A stretch of DNA of 64,000 nucleotides from Massilia sp. ST3 (GCF_018119405.1 NZ_JAGPWC010000023.1:1-64000); one strand, 5' to 3'. Positions 1-9,779 are shown, numbered from the stretch's first letter. The notes: generated by a model from the sequence alone, not told the origin. A program made the numbers and translations.

Positions 1-231
1 ATCACTTTAATGGATGTAGTGCCAGATGATGGATTCGCGAAGTCCTTATGTGCTCTAGTCGGAGTCCAACAAATCGCAATCAACTCGTCGCGCTTGGGCT
101 TCGACACGGTCACCAAATTGGCGCAGATCCCTAACTTGGGTTCTTTGGTGTTGAGCAATGCCGCACTAACAAATGATGAGGCAGCCTACCTTGGTTCGCT
201 TGTGCCTGAACTCATTCTGGTCAACGAGTAA
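1..231 (+). CDS. Leucine-rich-repeat-like protein, C-terminal fragment (5' end outside window)
   Basis: The reading frame is open to the left edge, so only the last 76 or so residues are visible. The peptide has a repeating pattern of short hydrophobic strands separated by turns (IPNLGSLVLSNAALTND), resembling the ends of leucine-rich or related solenoid repeats. No catalytic motif is visible. Base composition is clearly lower in GC than the following genes, which suggests accessory DNA. The ATG at base 10 is probably internal. Family assignment is tentative because most of the protein is missing. Confidence 0.5.
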   Translation: MTLMDVVPDDGFAKSLCALVGVQQIAINSSRLGFDTVTKLAQIPNLGSLVLSNAALTNDEAAYLGSLVPELILVNE

Positions 232-372
232 CGTCCGCTTCGGGTCGCAAACGGACTCCATGATCTTGCAGGCTAAGCATCGCGACAAGCCGCGAGCAGT
301 GATGCAACAAGCCTTTTTCGATCACCTCTCGTCTCATCTACCGGAGCGAATCCAGAGAGTTGGCAAGGCGCA

Positions 373-2637
373 TTAAATCTCCCACTGCCACTGCACCGTC
401 AGCGCCCGAGTACTGCTGCGCGCAAGTGGCATGCGGTCGTCGACATAGCCGGCCGACACCGTTCTCCCGTGCCGCCAGCGGTAACGGTACAGCACCGACC
501 GGTGAATCTGCCTGTCACTCCAGGCCTCCAGTTGCGTAATGCCGTCATCGCGCCGCGCCGCCCAGGTATTCTGGGCCAGCACGCGCAGCGAGTCGCGCGG
601 GCTGAAGTGAAGCATCGCCAGCCAGCGCCAGGCCGTGTCGGAAAACGCATCCTGCCCCAGCGTGCCGCGCACCCAGGCGCGGTTCACGTGGTGGTCGAGT
701 TCCAGCGCCCAGCCCCTGGGCAAGGGAAAGCGCAGGCCCACGTCGAGGATGACGTTGCCGCCGGGGCCGACCCGGTCGGCGTCCGCGTCGAGCTGGCGTC
801 CCAGCGCGACTTCGGCGGCGATCTTCGACACCCAGGGCAGCGGCACCGTCTCGACGCCGGCATGCAGGGCCGGCGTGCGGTGCAGGCGTCCGCCCTGCCG
901 TGCGCGCTGGCGGTCGAAGCCGAGCTGGGTCCAGAAGCGCGTCTGGCCCGGCGCCGCCAGCCAGAACCCCGGGCGGATCTCGCGCGTCACCACTTCATTG
1001 CCGGGCTGCCCGCCGCTGCGGTCGCCCAGGGTGCGGATCTCGTGCAGGCCGAGATGGGCCTCGAATTCATGCAGCCCCAGCGCCTCCTGGCGCCCCAGGA
1101 TGCGGTTGAGATCAAGCTGCAGCCTGGCGATGCCGGCCTGAGGCAGGAAGCCGTTGTCGTTGACGAAACCGGGGCCGATCGCCTCGACCACGGCCTCGTT
1201 CCACCAGTCGCTGGAGCTGTGCACGAACTTGGTCCACAGGTAGCCGCCCTCGCGGCGCGGCGTGCGCGCCAGCGCCTCCGATGCGTCGAAGCCGGCGGTC
1301 GTGCGCGAATGCATGGCGACGAAGGCGGCCTGGCGCTGCGCGCCTTCGGCATCCTCGCCGCGCCATTGGCCGTCGAGGCCGAGCACGTCGTTCCTGCCGA
1401 AGGCATGGTAGTCGCGTTGCGACACGAAGGCGCCCAGCAGCAGCCCGTCGCCGTGCCAGCGCGTGCGCCACAGGCTGGCGGTCGAGCGGCGCGGCTGCAC
1501 GTATTCCAGGGTTGCGTAGGGACGGCCGCGCAGCACCAGTCCGCCGGGCTCGTCGCGCAGGCTCATCGCGGTGGCGTCCAGGTGGGACGCGCGCCAGGTG
1601 GCGCGCGCGCCCCACTGCGGATCGAACACGGTGCGCGAATAGAAGGCCGGCAGCGGCAGTCCCAGCACGTCGGAACTCTCGAGGAAAAAGCCGCGCTTTT
1701 CCGGCAGGCTGAGGGCGATATTGCTGGCGCCGGCGGAGACCGGCTGGTCGACTTCGATCTGCGAATAGTCGGGATTGAGGATGCCGTTGAACACCCAGTC
1801 GGCGCGCGGGCGCAGGTTGACTTCCAGCCCGGCTTCCAGGCGCAGGCCGCGTTCGCGCCGCCCGTCCACGCCGTCGCGCGCGGCGCGCAGGGTCAGCTCC
1901 GGGCGCAGCTCGACGAAGCGGCGGTCGCGTACGGTCTCGACGGTGGCGCCCATGCCCTCGATCTCGCGCAGGAAGGCCAGCTGGTTCAGGGCGTCGGTCT
2001 TCAAGGGGGCCGTCAGCAGCAAGGTGCCGCCGGCATGCGGTACGCTGCGCTCCACCAGCAGCTGCCAGGCGCGCCCACCGGCATACGGAAAACGCAGGCT
2101 CGACAATGGCCAGCGCACTTCCATGCTGTAGCCGTCGGGCAGCGGCTTGACGGCGGTTTCGATCGGAAAATCGGGCCCGAGGTCGGATTCGTCGTCGTCG
2201 GCGCGGTATACGCCGTCGCTCACCACGCCCGCCGTGTTGATGCGGACGAACTGGGCGGCGCGGCCATGGCCGACCGGGTCGATCCACACACCGATGAAGT
2301 CCTGTTCCAGGCCGACCTTGTCGCGCCGCGCCAGCGAGCCGCGCAAGGCGGCCGGCGCCGTGTCCCAGGCGCGGATGGCGAACACCAGGGCATGCTCGTC
2401 GATCAACAGCTGGACCGTGGTGCGCAGGGTGGAAGCCGGCGGATTCCCGTCACGCGGCTGGTGCTTGTGGAAGTTGTCGTAGACGGGCGCGCCTTGCCAG
2501 GCCGGATCGTCCAGCGTCCCGTCAATGCGCGGCGTATCGGCCTGGGCGATGCGCAGGGCGCGCAGGCCGTGGTCGCTTGCGGCTGCCGGCAGCCACAGGC
2601 ACAACAAAAGGACGAAAGCGGATCGAAGTACGCGCAT
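373..2637 (-). CDS. Secreted CBM9-like / DUF5916 beta-barrel protein
   Basis: A 754-residue protein with an N-terminal signal peptide (MRVLRSAFVLLLCLWLPAAA). It is followed by a carbohydrate-binding family 9-like beta-sandwich (PRIDGTLDDPAWQGA at about residues 35-50, with the typical DGxxDDxAW signature). A long beta-strand-rich C-terminal region matches the general look of the DUF5916 family, probably an outer-membrane barrel (for example DWVFNGILNPDYSQIEVD). Proteins of this type are common in Bacteroidetes and in Massilia relatives, with unknown biochemical function. The frame extends upstream, but the signal peptide marks either the ATG at 2637 or the one at 2655 as the start; neither has a clear Shine-Dalgarno sequence. 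It is transcribed alone, divergently from the following PAS-GGDEF-EAL gene. Confidence 0.8.
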   Translation of the reverse strand: MRVLRSAFVLLLCLWLPAAASDHGLRALRIAQADTPRIDGTLDDPAWQGAPVYDNFHKHQPRDGNPPASTLRTTVQLLIDEHALVFAIRAWDTAPAALRGSLARRDKVGLEQDFIGVWIDPVGHGRAAQFVRINTAGVVSDGVYRADDDESDLGPDFPIETAVKPLPDGYSMEVRWPLSSLRFPYAGGRAWQLLVERSVPHAGGTLLLTAPLKTDALNQLAFLREIEGMGATVETVRDRRFVELRPELTLRAARDGVDGRRERGLRLEAGLEVNLRPRADWVFNGILNPDYSQIEVDQPVSAGASNIALSLPEKRGFFLESSDVLGLPLPAFYSRTVFDPQWGARATWRASHLDATAMSLRDEPGGLVLRGRPYATLEYVQPRRSTASLWRTRWHGDGLLLGAFVSQRDYHAFGRNDVLGLDGQWRGEDAEGAQRQAAFVAMHSRTTAGFDASEALARTPRREGGYLWTKFVHSSSDWWNEAVVEAIGPGFVNDNGFLPQAGIARLQLDLNRILGRQEALGLHEFEAHLGLHEIRTLGDRSGGQPGNEVVTREIRPGFWLAAPGQTRFWTQLGFDRQRARQGGRLHRTPALHAGVETVPLPWVSKIAAEVALGRQLDADADRVGPGGNVILDVGLRFPLPRGWALELDHHVNRAWVRGTLGQDAFSDTAWRWLAMLHFSPRDSLRVLAQNTWAARRDDGITQLEAWSDRQIHRSVLYRYRWRHGRTVSAGYVDDRMPLARSSTRALTVQWQWEI

Positions 2638-2922
2638 GCTCTGGGCGGATCGCATCAGGACAAAGAGAGAAGCTTGCCAACAGCCAACAGGGCGGCAAGT
2701 GTAACACGGGTGTTGTAGTAAATGAAACATTTCTCGAATCGCTAACTGAGCATTGCTAACCGGAGATTTGTAAGACGCAAACACCTCTTGAGACGCTGCA
2801 GCCACCCGACATTCTTTACAAATTTCAATCGGGCGTGGTTGCGCAGGCTGTCTTTTGAGCTACCATCGGTATTCGTGCTCCATCACCCGGCTGTTTCAAT
2901 TTTTCATTGTCCGCGAGACTCG

Positions 2923-5019
2923 ATGAACGCACCACCAGCCTTGGATCAGACCGCCTCAGATAGTGTGCACTCACTATCACTTGAAATGCTGTTGAGCAAT
3001 TTGCCCGGCGCGGCCTACCGTTGCCGCAACGATGGCGATTGGACCATGGAGTTCGTCAGCGACGGGGTCGAGAAGCTCACCGGCTATTCGGCCGCCGCCT
3101 TCACCTCGCGCCCGGGCCTGTCCTTCGCCAGCATCATCCATCCGGACGACCGCGCCGGCGTGCAGCGCACCATCGCCGCCGCGCTCGCGAACGACCGCCA
3201 TTTCCAGCTCACCTACCGGATTCGCTGCGCCTGCGGCACCGAGAAATGGATATGCGAACAGGGCGCGCTCAGCCCCCACGGCGACGGCATCCTGGAAGGC
3301 TTCATGTCCGACTTCACGCGCATCAAGCAGGCCGACATGATGGTGATGGAACAGGCGTCCTTCCTGCAGCGGGCGCGCGACGCCATCATTGCCATGGACA
3401 TGCATTCGCGCATCACCTACTGGAACCACGGCGCCGAGCGCCTGTACGGCTGGAGCGCCCAGGATGCGCGCGGCAAGAAGTTCTGCGAGCTGCTGTGCGA
3501 CGACCTGGCCGCCTACCAGGGCGCCTACGAATGCACCCTGGCCGACGGCGAATGGTCTGGCGAGCTGACCCACGTGCGCAGCGACGGCTCGGCAGTCGAT
3601 ATCGATGCCCGCTGGACCCTGCTGGCGCCGGACGACGCGCTTGGGGCCGGCCAGAAGATCCTGGTGATCGGCGCCGACATCAGCGAACGCAAGCACAACG
3701 AAGCCAAGATCTTCCGGCTTGCCTTCTTCGACCCGCTGACCGACCTGCCCAACCGCGCCAACCTGCTCGACCACCTGCGCCGCGCCCTGCTCGGCAGCGC
3801 GCGCACACGCAAGTGCGGGGCGCTGATGTTCTGCGACCTCGACAACTTCAAGTTCCTCAACGACACCCAGGGCCATGCGGCCGGCGACATGTTGCTGCAG
3901 GCGGTGGCGCGGCGCCTGGAGCACTGCGTGCGTGAGGCCGACATGGTGGCGCGCCTGGGCGGCGACGAATTCGTGATCCTGATCCAGCCGCTGGAGGACA
4001 CGCGCGAAGGCGCGGCGGCCCAGGCCGAGACCGTGGCCGCGAAGGTGGTGGCGGCCATGGCCGCGCCCTTCCAGCTGGGCGAGCTGAACTACACCTTATC
4101 CGTCAGCGTCGGCGTGGCGACCTTGTGCGGCACCAGCGACACGGTGGAATCGACCCTGCGCCAGGCCGACGCCGCGATGTACCAGGCCAAGGCTTCGGGG
4201 CGCAACACCTTCCGCTTCCACGACCCCGCCGTGCAGGCGGCCTGGTCGGCCCGGGCCCAGCTCGAGAACGGCTTGCGGCGGGCGCTGCGCAACAACGAAT
4301 TCCTGCTGCACTACCAGCCCCAGCTGGACCGCGCCGGCCACGTGATCGGCGCCGAGGCCCTGCTGCGCTGGCGCCAGCCGAACGGCAAGATCCTGTATCC
4401 AGCCGAGTTCATCCGGGCCGCCGAGGAAAGCGGCCTGATCGTCGACATCGGCCGCTGGACCCTGCGCACCGCCTGTGCCGAACTGGCGCGCTGGCAGAGT
4501 TCGCCGGAAACGGCGGGCCTGACGATGTCGGTCAACGTCAGCGCGCGCCAGTTCACCGAGCCCGATTTCGTGCCCATGCTGCAGCGCATCTTCGAGCATA
4601 CGGGGGTGCAGCCGTCGGGCCTCAAGCTCGAGCTGACCGAAAGCCTGGTGGTGAGCGACTTCACCCAGACCGCGCACACCATGGCCACGCTCAAGCGGCG
4701 CGGGCTGTCGTTCTCGCTGGACGATTTCGGCACGGGCTACTCGTCGCTGGCCTACCTGCGCAAGCTGCCGCTGGACCAGCTCAAGATCGACCACAGCTTC
4801 ATGCGCGACGTGCTGACCGACCAGAACGACGCCTCGATCGTGCGCTCGATCATCGCGCTGGGCGACAGCCTGGGGCTGCAGGTGATCGCCGAAGGGGTGG
4901 AGACGCCGGGGCAGCGGCAGTTCCTGTCGGATGCGGGCTGCTACATCTACCAGGGCTTCCTGTACCAGCGGGCGATGAGTGCGGAGAGCTTTACGCAGTA
5001 TGCGAGGAGTTTGCACTGA
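2923..5019 (+). CDS. PAS-PAS-GGDEF-EAL cyclic-di-GMP signalling protein
   Basis: A 698-residue protein with no membrane segment. Two PAS domains (about residues 25-130 and 145-260, each ending in a PAC-like tail) precede a GGDEF domain and an EAL domain. The GGDEF motif is intact (G346-F350) and is preceded at the right spacing by an RxxD inhibitory site (READ). The EAL motif (E478-A-L), NVSARQ, LTES, DDFGTGYS, KIDHSF and EGVET are all present, so both cyclase and phosphodiesterase activities are possible from sequence. The start at 2923 is chosen because homology to PAS domains begins shortly after it; the frame is open to 2788. It faces the ompW operon, with a palindromic repeat between their 3' ends. 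Confidence 0.9.
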   Translation: MNAPPALDQTASDSVHSLSLEMLLSNLPGAAYRCRNDGDWTMEFVSDGVEKLTGYSAAAFTSRPGLSFASIIHPDDRAGVQRTIAAALANDRHFQLTYRIRCACGTEKWICEQGALSPHGDGILEGFMSDFTRIKQADMMVMEQASFLQRARDAIIAMDMHSRITYWNHGAERLYGWSAQDARGKKFCELLCDDLAAYQGAYECTLADGEWSGELTHVRSDGSAVDIDARWTLLAPDDALGAGQKILVIGADISERKHNEAKIFRLAFFDPLTDLPNRANLLDHLRRALLGSARTRKCGALMFCDLDNFKFLNDTQGHAAGDMLLQAVARRLEHCVREADMVARLGGDEFVILIQPLEDTREGAAAQAETVAAKVVAAMAAPFQLGELNYTLSVSVGVATLCGTSDTVESTLRQADAAMYQAKASGRNTFRFHDPAVQAAWSARAQLENGLRRALRNNEFLLHYQPQLDRAGHVIGAEALLRWRQPNGKILYPAEFIRAAEESGLIVDIGRWTLRTACAELARWQSSPETAGLTMSVNVSARQFTEPDFVPMLQRIFEHTGVQPSGLKLELTESLVVSDFTQTAHTMATLKRRGLSFSLDDFGTGYSSLAYLRKLPLDQLKIDHSFMRDVLTDQNDASIVRSIIALGDSLGLQVIAEGVETPGQRQFLSDAGCYIYQGFLYQRAMSAESFTQYARSLH

Positions 5020-5044
5020 GTTTGGATTGAGCGGTGCGCTCGCA

Positions 5045-5129
5045 AACTTGGGTTCCCGCCTTCGCGGGAATGACGTGCTTATTTACGTGCCCCAAAAACC
5101 GTCATTCCTGCGCAGGCGGGAATCCAAGT
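5045..5129. repeat. Paired palindromic repeat, family 1, copy a
   Basis: Two copies of a roughly 30-base unit (aacttgggttcccgcc, then cgcgggaatgacg) lie in inverted orientation around a short spacer. Each unit itself contains a small GC-rich palindrome (cccgcc...ggcggg type). The element sits between two convergent genes. The same unit recurs at 11326-11430, 43204-43293 and 58281-58372. It resembles the REP/BIME class of extragenic palindromes. Confidence 0.85.
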
Positions 5130-5149
5130 CCGCAGAGCAGCCGCAACAA

Positions 5150-5177
5150 TAAAAAAGCCCGCCAAAGCGGGCTTTCT
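5150..5177 (-). terminator. Rho-independent terminator of the GDSL lipoprotein-ompW unit
   Basis: On the minus strand a GC-rich hairpin (aagcccgc, loop, gcgggctt) is followed by a run of T residues. It lies about 20 bases past the ompW stop codon. Confidence 0.85.
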
Positions 5178-5196
5178 CACATGCGGAAAACAGCAA

Positions 5197-5880
5197 TCAG
5201 AACTTGTACCCCACCGCCAGCACCACCGACACCGGATCCAGCTTCATGGCCTGGGTCTGGCCCGTCGAGAAGCTGACATTGGTGCGCAGGCGCGCCTTGT
5301 TGACCGTGACGTCGCCGAACCAGCGCTCGTTGAAGTTCATCGCCACGCCGGCCTGCAGCGTGTAGGTGAACTTGTTGTCGATGCTGAAGGTCGTCGGCAC
5401 GTTGCTGCCCGGGTTGGTCACCGCGGTCATCTTGAACGAGCCGCGCTCCTTCATGAAGTAGGCATAGGTCGCACCCACGCCCACGAAGGGACGGAACGGC
5501 GCGCTCGGCTGGAAGAAGCGGTACTGCAGGAACAGGGTCGGCGGCAGCGCCTGGACCGTGCCCAGCTCGCCGGTGCCGGCGATCGCGCCCGCGCCGTAGA
5601 TGCGGTGCTTGTAGGGGGTGCCCAGCGCCAGCTCGGTCGAGATGTTGTCGGTCAGGCCGTAGGCGAAGATCAGCACCGGCTGGGTGTCGCGGCCGACGTC
5701 GGCCTTGGTGCCCGGCAGGGCCGGCGCGCTGATGTCACCGCTCTCCACCTTCGGGGTCAGCTGGTTGATGCCGAACTTGGCGGTCAGCTGGCCCTTCGAC
5801 TGGGCCGACGCGGTCGAGGCGCATGCCAGCGCTGCAGCCACACCCAGCATCGTCACGACGCTCTTGAAACGTACTTTCAT
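5197..5880 (-). CDS. ompW: OmpW family outer membrane protein
   Basis: A 227-residue protein with a classic signal peptide ending ASTASAQ. It then has alternating beta strands and ends in aromatic F (LAVGYKF), as expected for an eight-stranded outer-membrane barrel. The motifs DISTELALGTPYKH and PFVGVGATYAYF are characteristic of OmpW, a small pore thought to pass hydrophobic compounds. The Shine-Dalgarno sequence (aggag) sits 6 bases before the ATG. It lies 66 bases downstream of the GDSL lipoprotein gene on the same strand, so the two are probably co-transcribed. Confidence 0.92.
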   Translation of the reverse strand: MKVRFKSVVTMLGVAAALACASTASAQSKGQLTAKFGINQLTPKVESGDISAPALPGTKADVGRDTQPVLIFAYGLTDNISTELALGTPYKHRIYGAGAIAGTGELGTVQALPPTLFLQYRFFQPSAPFRPFVGVGATYAYFMKERGSFKMTAVTNPGSNVPTTFSIDNKFTYTLQAGVAMNFNERWFGDVTVNKARLRTNVSFSTGQTQAMKLDPVSVVLAVGYKF

Positions 5881-5946
5881 TTTTTCTCCTGGTTTCTTGT
5901 GTGATGGCCCGCCCGCATCGATGCGTGGAGCGGGCCTGCCGCAGCC

Positions 5947-7305
5947 TTACAGCCAGCCCTTCACTGCCATGTCCTTCAGGACGTAGCGCGCGATCAGGTT
6001 GTTCTCGAACGGGGTCGGGTGGACCGTGTCGGCGAACATGTAGTGGCTCACATCACCTGCAACCGTGTTGTTGGCGGTGCAGACCAGCGAGGTCCCGCCC
6101 AGCGGATTCGTGCCGCAAGCCGGCGCGCTGGTGTTGGTCAGGCCGTACGGGGCCGGGTTCTTCACCTGGTCGTTCGAGACCCAGTACAGGTCGACGTACA
6201 GGATGCGCGGATCGTCGGCGCCCAGGCCATTCTTCAGCTGGGTGTTGAAGGCGTTGATCATCGCGGTCACCAGTTGCTGGATCTCGGCCGGACGCGACTT
6301 GGCGGCCGGGGTGCTGGCGACGTCAGGCAGGTTGGCCACGACCACGAACTTGGCGCCCTTGCCGACCAGCTCGTTGCGCACCATCGCCGCCATCTGGGCG
6401 CCGGCGGTGCCGAGTTCGGTGACCATGCGGGCGGCGTTGGCGGTGGCGTATTCGCCGGCCGCCTTGGTGCCGGCGGTGGTGCCGTCGGCCTGGGCCTTGG
6501 CGACCATCGGGCCGTACACAGCCGGCGAAGCGACAGCCTGGTTGCCCGGCTGGGTAGCGGCGGCCGTGACGGCGGCCTGCACAACGCTGGCGTCGGTCTT
6601 GCCCGGGCGTGCGTTCTCGGTGGCGATCGCCAGGCCGATGGCCTGGGCTGCGGTCTGCGGGTTGGTCGCGCCGGCTGCCAGCTGCATGGTCAACGAGGTG
6701 GCGAAGGCTTGTGCGCCCGCGGTGGTGCCGGCGGTCTGGATCGCGGCCATCTGCATCAGCACGTCGTTACCGCCGGACAGGATGGTCACCAGTTCGGTGC
6801 CGCTGAACTTGCCGCCGGTCTTGGCCAGGTGGTTGGCGATCTGGCCGGTCAGCGGCAGGGTCATCTCGCCGATCGGCGAGCCGGTGGCCTTGTTGCCCGG
6901 GCCGACCGGGTTGGTCACGCGCGAGCCGCCCTGGGCGTAGTTGAAGCAGTTCGCGTGGTTGGTGATCGGTACGTTGAGACCCAGGCTCGCGTCGCCTTCC
7001 AGGCCGGTCTGGGCGGCGCAGGGCGCCGGCAGGCCGAGCTGGGCGGCCATGAAATCGAGCCAGATCTTGCCGGTCAGGTCGGGGTGCTTGGCGGTGCTGT
7101 CGCCGTTGATGGTGAACTTGCCGCCGCCTGCCGCCTTGACCGCGCCCACCGAGTAGGTGCCGACGTCCGACAGGCTGTCGCCGAAGGACACTTGCTGGCT
7201 GAAGGTGGTCTTTTGCGTTTGGTCGCCGCCGGCTGGGCTGCTGCCGCCGCACGCCGTCAGCAACGCTGCCGTCAACAGGGCAAGCGCGAGTTTGGTTTGA
7301 CGCAT
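5947..7305 (-). CDS. GDSL/SGNH-family esterase-like lipoprotein
   Basis: A 452-residue protein with a lipoprotein signal (LLTAC, lipidated Cys19). The SGNH hydrolase blocks are visible: GDSLSD with nucleophile Ser44, the block II Gly in QGGSRV, GGNDV (block III), and DTVHPTPFEN with the catalytic Asp and His (block V). It is longer than a minimal SGNH enzyme because of an Ala/Thr-rich insertion of about 100 residues between blocks III and V. Family knowledge suggests a lipase, acyltransferase or esterase anchored to the outer membrane; the substrate is not determinable. The start has a strong aggaga ribosome site. OmpW follows in the same transcription unit. Confidence 0.87.
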   Translation of the reverse strand: MRQTKLALALLTAALLTACGGSSPAGGDQTQKTTFSQQVSFGDSLSDVGTYSVGAVKAAGGGKFTINGDSTAKHPDLTGKIWLDFMAAQLGLPAPCAAQTGLEGDASLGLNVPITNHANCFNYAQGGSRVTNPVGPGNKATGSPIGEMTLPLTGQIANHLAKTGGKFSGTELVTILSGGNDVLMQMAAIQTAGTTAGAQAFATSLTMQLAAGATNPQTAAQAIGLAIATENARPGKTDASVVQAAVTAAATQPGNQAVASPAVYGPMVAKAQADGTTAGTKAAGEYATANAARMVTELGTAGAQMAAMVRNELVGKGAKFVVVANLPDVASTPAAKSRPAEIQQLVTAMINAFNTQLKNGLGADDPRILYVDLYWVSNDQVKNPAPYGLTNTSAPACGTNPLGGTSLVCTANNTVAGDVSHYMFADTVHPTPFENNLIARYVLKDMAVKGWL

Positions 7306-7563
7306 TGTGTCTCCTAACGATGGTTATTATGAAACGAACGCCCGTGCTATTCGTATCACAACTAATATGCCAGTGTTCAGTTCGCTTGTATAGCGAATCC
7401 TTGCAATTTCGTAACTTTTTACACCTCTGTGCAACAAGGGCGCGAGCGTGAAAAAGGGAGGCGATTATAGCGTTCTCACGCGTAGTGAAAGAAGCACTAT
7501 TTCGCACGCGTGTGCCGTCATGACAGGCGCTTTGCGCCGTGTCATGAGGATGTTTGATCTAGC
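7306..7563 (-). other. Intergenic region: promoter side of the GDSL gene and a hairpin after tsaC
   Basis: No gene is seen in these 258 bases. The part next to 7305 is AT-rich and carries the ribosome site of the GDSL gene. Bases 7519-7546 form an almost perfect inverted repeat (catgacaggcgc, loop ttt, gcgccgtgtcatg), 18 bases past the tsaC stop. It lacks a T-run, so it may be an intrinsic-terminator-like stem or a protein-binding site. Confidence 0.5.
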
Positions 7564-8592
7564 TCAAACTGCGGGCTGGCGGTTGAGCAAACCGTGCACG
7601 ATGCCGGTCGAACCGTGGGCCGCGCGGCGCAGCCGGTCGTTGACGCCCAGCCAGGGGCCGTCCCTGGGCGGAGCCTCGACCAGGATCAGGTCGGCGCGCT
7701 GCCCGTCCATGGCGCGCAGCGCCGCATACAGCGCGTGGGCGAAGCCGTCCGGCGTGGCCGGCAGGCGCAGCGCCGCATGGGTCTGCGGCATGTCGGTGTA
7801 GTGGATCAGGGCCACCTTGCGGCCTACCTGGTCCAGCTCGGCCAGGGTGGCGCGCAGCACCGCGCTGTCCTGCATCGCCACCGGCGTGTGCGGTGCGTAA
7901 TGCGATTCGAGCGTGCCCGAGGCGCGCGGCGCGGCGGCGTCGGGCGCGGCCGGCATGCGGTCGATCACGGCGGCTATCGCTTCCGCACTGATATGGCCGG
8001 GACGCAGCAGCACCGGGCCGTGCGTGGCCAGGCGCGACAGGTCGACGATGGTCGATTCGATGCCCACCTCCGAGGCGCCGCCGTCCAGCACCAGGGCTAC
8101 CCCGCCGTCGGCGCCGAATTCGTCGCGCACGTGCTGGGCCAGGGTCGGGCTGACGTGGCCGAACTTGTTGGCCGAGGGCGCCGCCACGCCGCCGCGGCCG
8201 CCCTTGAAGGCGCGCAGCAGCGCGATCGCCACCGGGTGCGAGGGGCAGCGCAGGCCTACCGTGTCCTGGCCGCCGCTGACGGCGTCCGGAATGTTGGCGG
8301 CGCGCTTCAGGATCATGGTCAGCGGGCCGGGCCAGAAGGCATCGGCCAGCGCCTGGGCTTCCTGCGGAATGTCGGTAGCCCAGTAGTCGAGTGGCGCGCC
8401 GGGCGCCAGGTGCACGATCACCGGGTGATCCTGGGGACGGCCCTTGGCGGCGTAGATGGCGGCCACCGCGGCCGGGTTCTCGGCATCCGCGCCGAGGCCG
8501 TACACGGTTTCGGTCGGGAAGGCGACCAGCGCGCCCTGCTCGAGGGCGCGCGCGGCCGCATCGATCGCGCTTTGATCGGGCTGCTGGTCCAT
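7564..8592 (-). CDS. tsaC: L-threonylcarbamoyladenylate synthase, Sua5 type
   Basis: A 342-residue enzyme that makes threonylcarbamoyl-AMP for the universal t6A37 modification of ANN-decoding tRNAs. The YrdC/Sua5 domain covers about residues 10-205, with AAKGRP, HPVIVH and PSANKFGHVSPT motifs. The linker ESHYAPHTPV leads into the C-terminal Rossmann-like domain that separates Sua5 from short TsaC. The ATG at 8592 starts 2 bases after the purK stop, so it is the last gene of the purC-purE-purK-tsaC run. An upstream extension of this frame reads through purK in another frame and is not coding. Confidence 0.93.
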   Translation of the reverse strand: MDQQPDQSAIDAAARALEQGALVAFPTETVYGLGADAENPAAVAAIYAAKGRPQDHPVIVHLAPGAPLDYWATDIPQEAQALADAFWPGPLTMILKRAANIPDAVSGGQDTVGLRCPSHPVAIALLRAFKGGRGGVAAPSANKFGHVSPTLAQHVRDEFGADGGVALVLDGGASEVGIESTIVDLSRLATHGPVLLRPGHISAEAIAAVIDRMPAAPDAAAPRASGTLESHYAPHTPVAMQDSAVLRATLAELDQVGRKVALIHYTDMPQTHAALRLPATPDGFAHALYAALRAMDGQRADLILVEAPPRDGPWLGVNDRLRRAAHGSTGIVHGLLNRQPAV

Positions 8593-8594
8593 CG

Positions 8595-9779
8595 TCACTC
8601 CGGAATACCCAGGATGAGGCAAGCCTGGCGCAGGCTGTCCTGCGCCTGCGCCAGGGCCGGCGCCACGAAGGTGACGTGGCCCATCTTGCGGCCGCGGCGC
8701 GGGTCGTCCTTGCCGTACAGGTGCAGGTTGGCGCCGGGCAGCGCCAGCACCTGGTCCCAGGCCGGTTCGCGCACGCTGTCGCTGTCGCCGTCGAACCAGA
8801 CGTCGCCCAGGATGTTGAGCATCACGGCGGGCGAATGCTGGCGCACGTCGCCCAGCGGCAGGCGCGCCATCGCCCGCACCTGCTGCGCGAACTGGCTGGT
8901 GACGCAGGCGTCGATGGTGTAGTGGCCGCTGTTGTGCGGACGCGGGGCCATCTCGTTGACCACCAGGCTGCCGTCCTGCAGCACGAAGAACTCGATGCAC
9001 AGCACGCCCACATAACCCAGTTCGGCCACGATGGCGCGCGCCGCATCCTGGGCCTGCTGCGCGCAGGCGGCGGACACGTTCGGTCCCGGCACGGTGGTGG
9101 TGAACAGGATGCCCTCGCGGTGCACGTTCTCGGCGATCGGGTAGACCACCGAAGCGCCGTCCGCGCCGCGCGCGGTCAGGACCGACACCTCATAGGCCAG
9201 CGGCAGCATCTTCTCCAGCAGGCAGGTAACACCGCCCATCTGGTCGAAAGCCGCGCGCACGTCCTCGCGCGAACGCACGCGGACCTGGCCCTTGCCGTCG
9301 TAGCCCATGCGCACGGTCTTGAGGATACCCGGCAGCAGCTCGTCGCCGATGGCGTCGATGTCGGCGTGCGAGGCGATGGTCTTGTGCGGGGCCGGCATCA
9401 CGCCGGAGCTCGGCGCGCACTCGACGAAGAAGCGTTTTTCCGCGATGCGGTCCTGGGCGATCGACACGCAGGAGGCGCTTGGCGCGACGAAGCTGCGCTC
9501 GCCCAGCCAGGCCATGCTGTCGGCCGGCACGTTCTCGAATTCGGTGGTGACGGCGCGGCATTGCCCCGCCAGTTCGGCCAAACCTGCGGCGTCGCTGTAG
9601 CCTGCGGTGATCAGGCGTTCGGCGACCTGTCCGGCCGGGCAATCCTGGGCCGGCTCGAGCACGGCGACCTTGTAGCCCATCGTCTGGGCGGCGTGGGCGA
9701 ACATGCGGCCAAGCTGGCCGCCGCCCATCACGCCGAGCCAGGCCGGCGGATTGGCGGATGGGAGAAGCGGATCACTCAT
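8595..9779 (-). CDS. purK: N5-carboxyaminoimidazole ribonucleotide synthase
   Basis: A 394-residue ATP-grasp enzyme that converts AIR, ATP and bicarbonate to N5-CAIR in de novo purine synthesis. The N-terminal dinucleotide-like motif ([12 protein letters not shown]) and ATP-grasp signatures ([36 protein letters not shown]) are intact and the length is normal. The start overlaps the purE stop by 8 bases, which indicates translational coupling with the gene whose product uses N5-CAIR. Confidence 0.97.
   Translation of the reverse strand: MSDPLLPSANPPAWLGVMGGGQLGRMFAHAAQTMGYKVAVLEPAQDCPAGQVAERLITAGYSDAAGLAELAGQCRAVTTEFENVPADSMAWLGERSFVAPSASCVSIAQDRIAEKRFFVECAPSSGVMPAPHKTIASHADIDAIGDELLPGILKTVRMGYDGKGQVRVRSREDVRAAFDQMGGVTCLLEKMLPLAYEVSVLTARGADGASVVYPIAENVHREGILFTTTVPGPNVSAACAQQAQDAARAIVAELGYVGVLCIEFFVLQDGSLVVNEMAPRPHNSGHYTIDACVTSQFAQQVRAMARLPLGDVRQHSPAVMLNILGDVWFDGDSDSVREPAWDQVLALPGANLHLYGKDDPRRGRKMGHVTFVAPALAQAQDSLRQACLILGIPE

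Noticed and set aside
469..2718. Long open frame of about 750 codons on the plus strand opposite the DUF5916 gene
   Set aside because: The translation is low-complexity (Ala, Arg, Gly, Gln rich) with no domain pattern, while the minus-strand protein has a signal peptide and a recognised domain. High GC content makes such antisense frames common.
8593..9000. N-terminal extension of the tsaC frame
   Set aside because: This part overlaps purK, which is certain, and the extension is Arg/Ala-rich. Family homology starts at the ATG at 8592.
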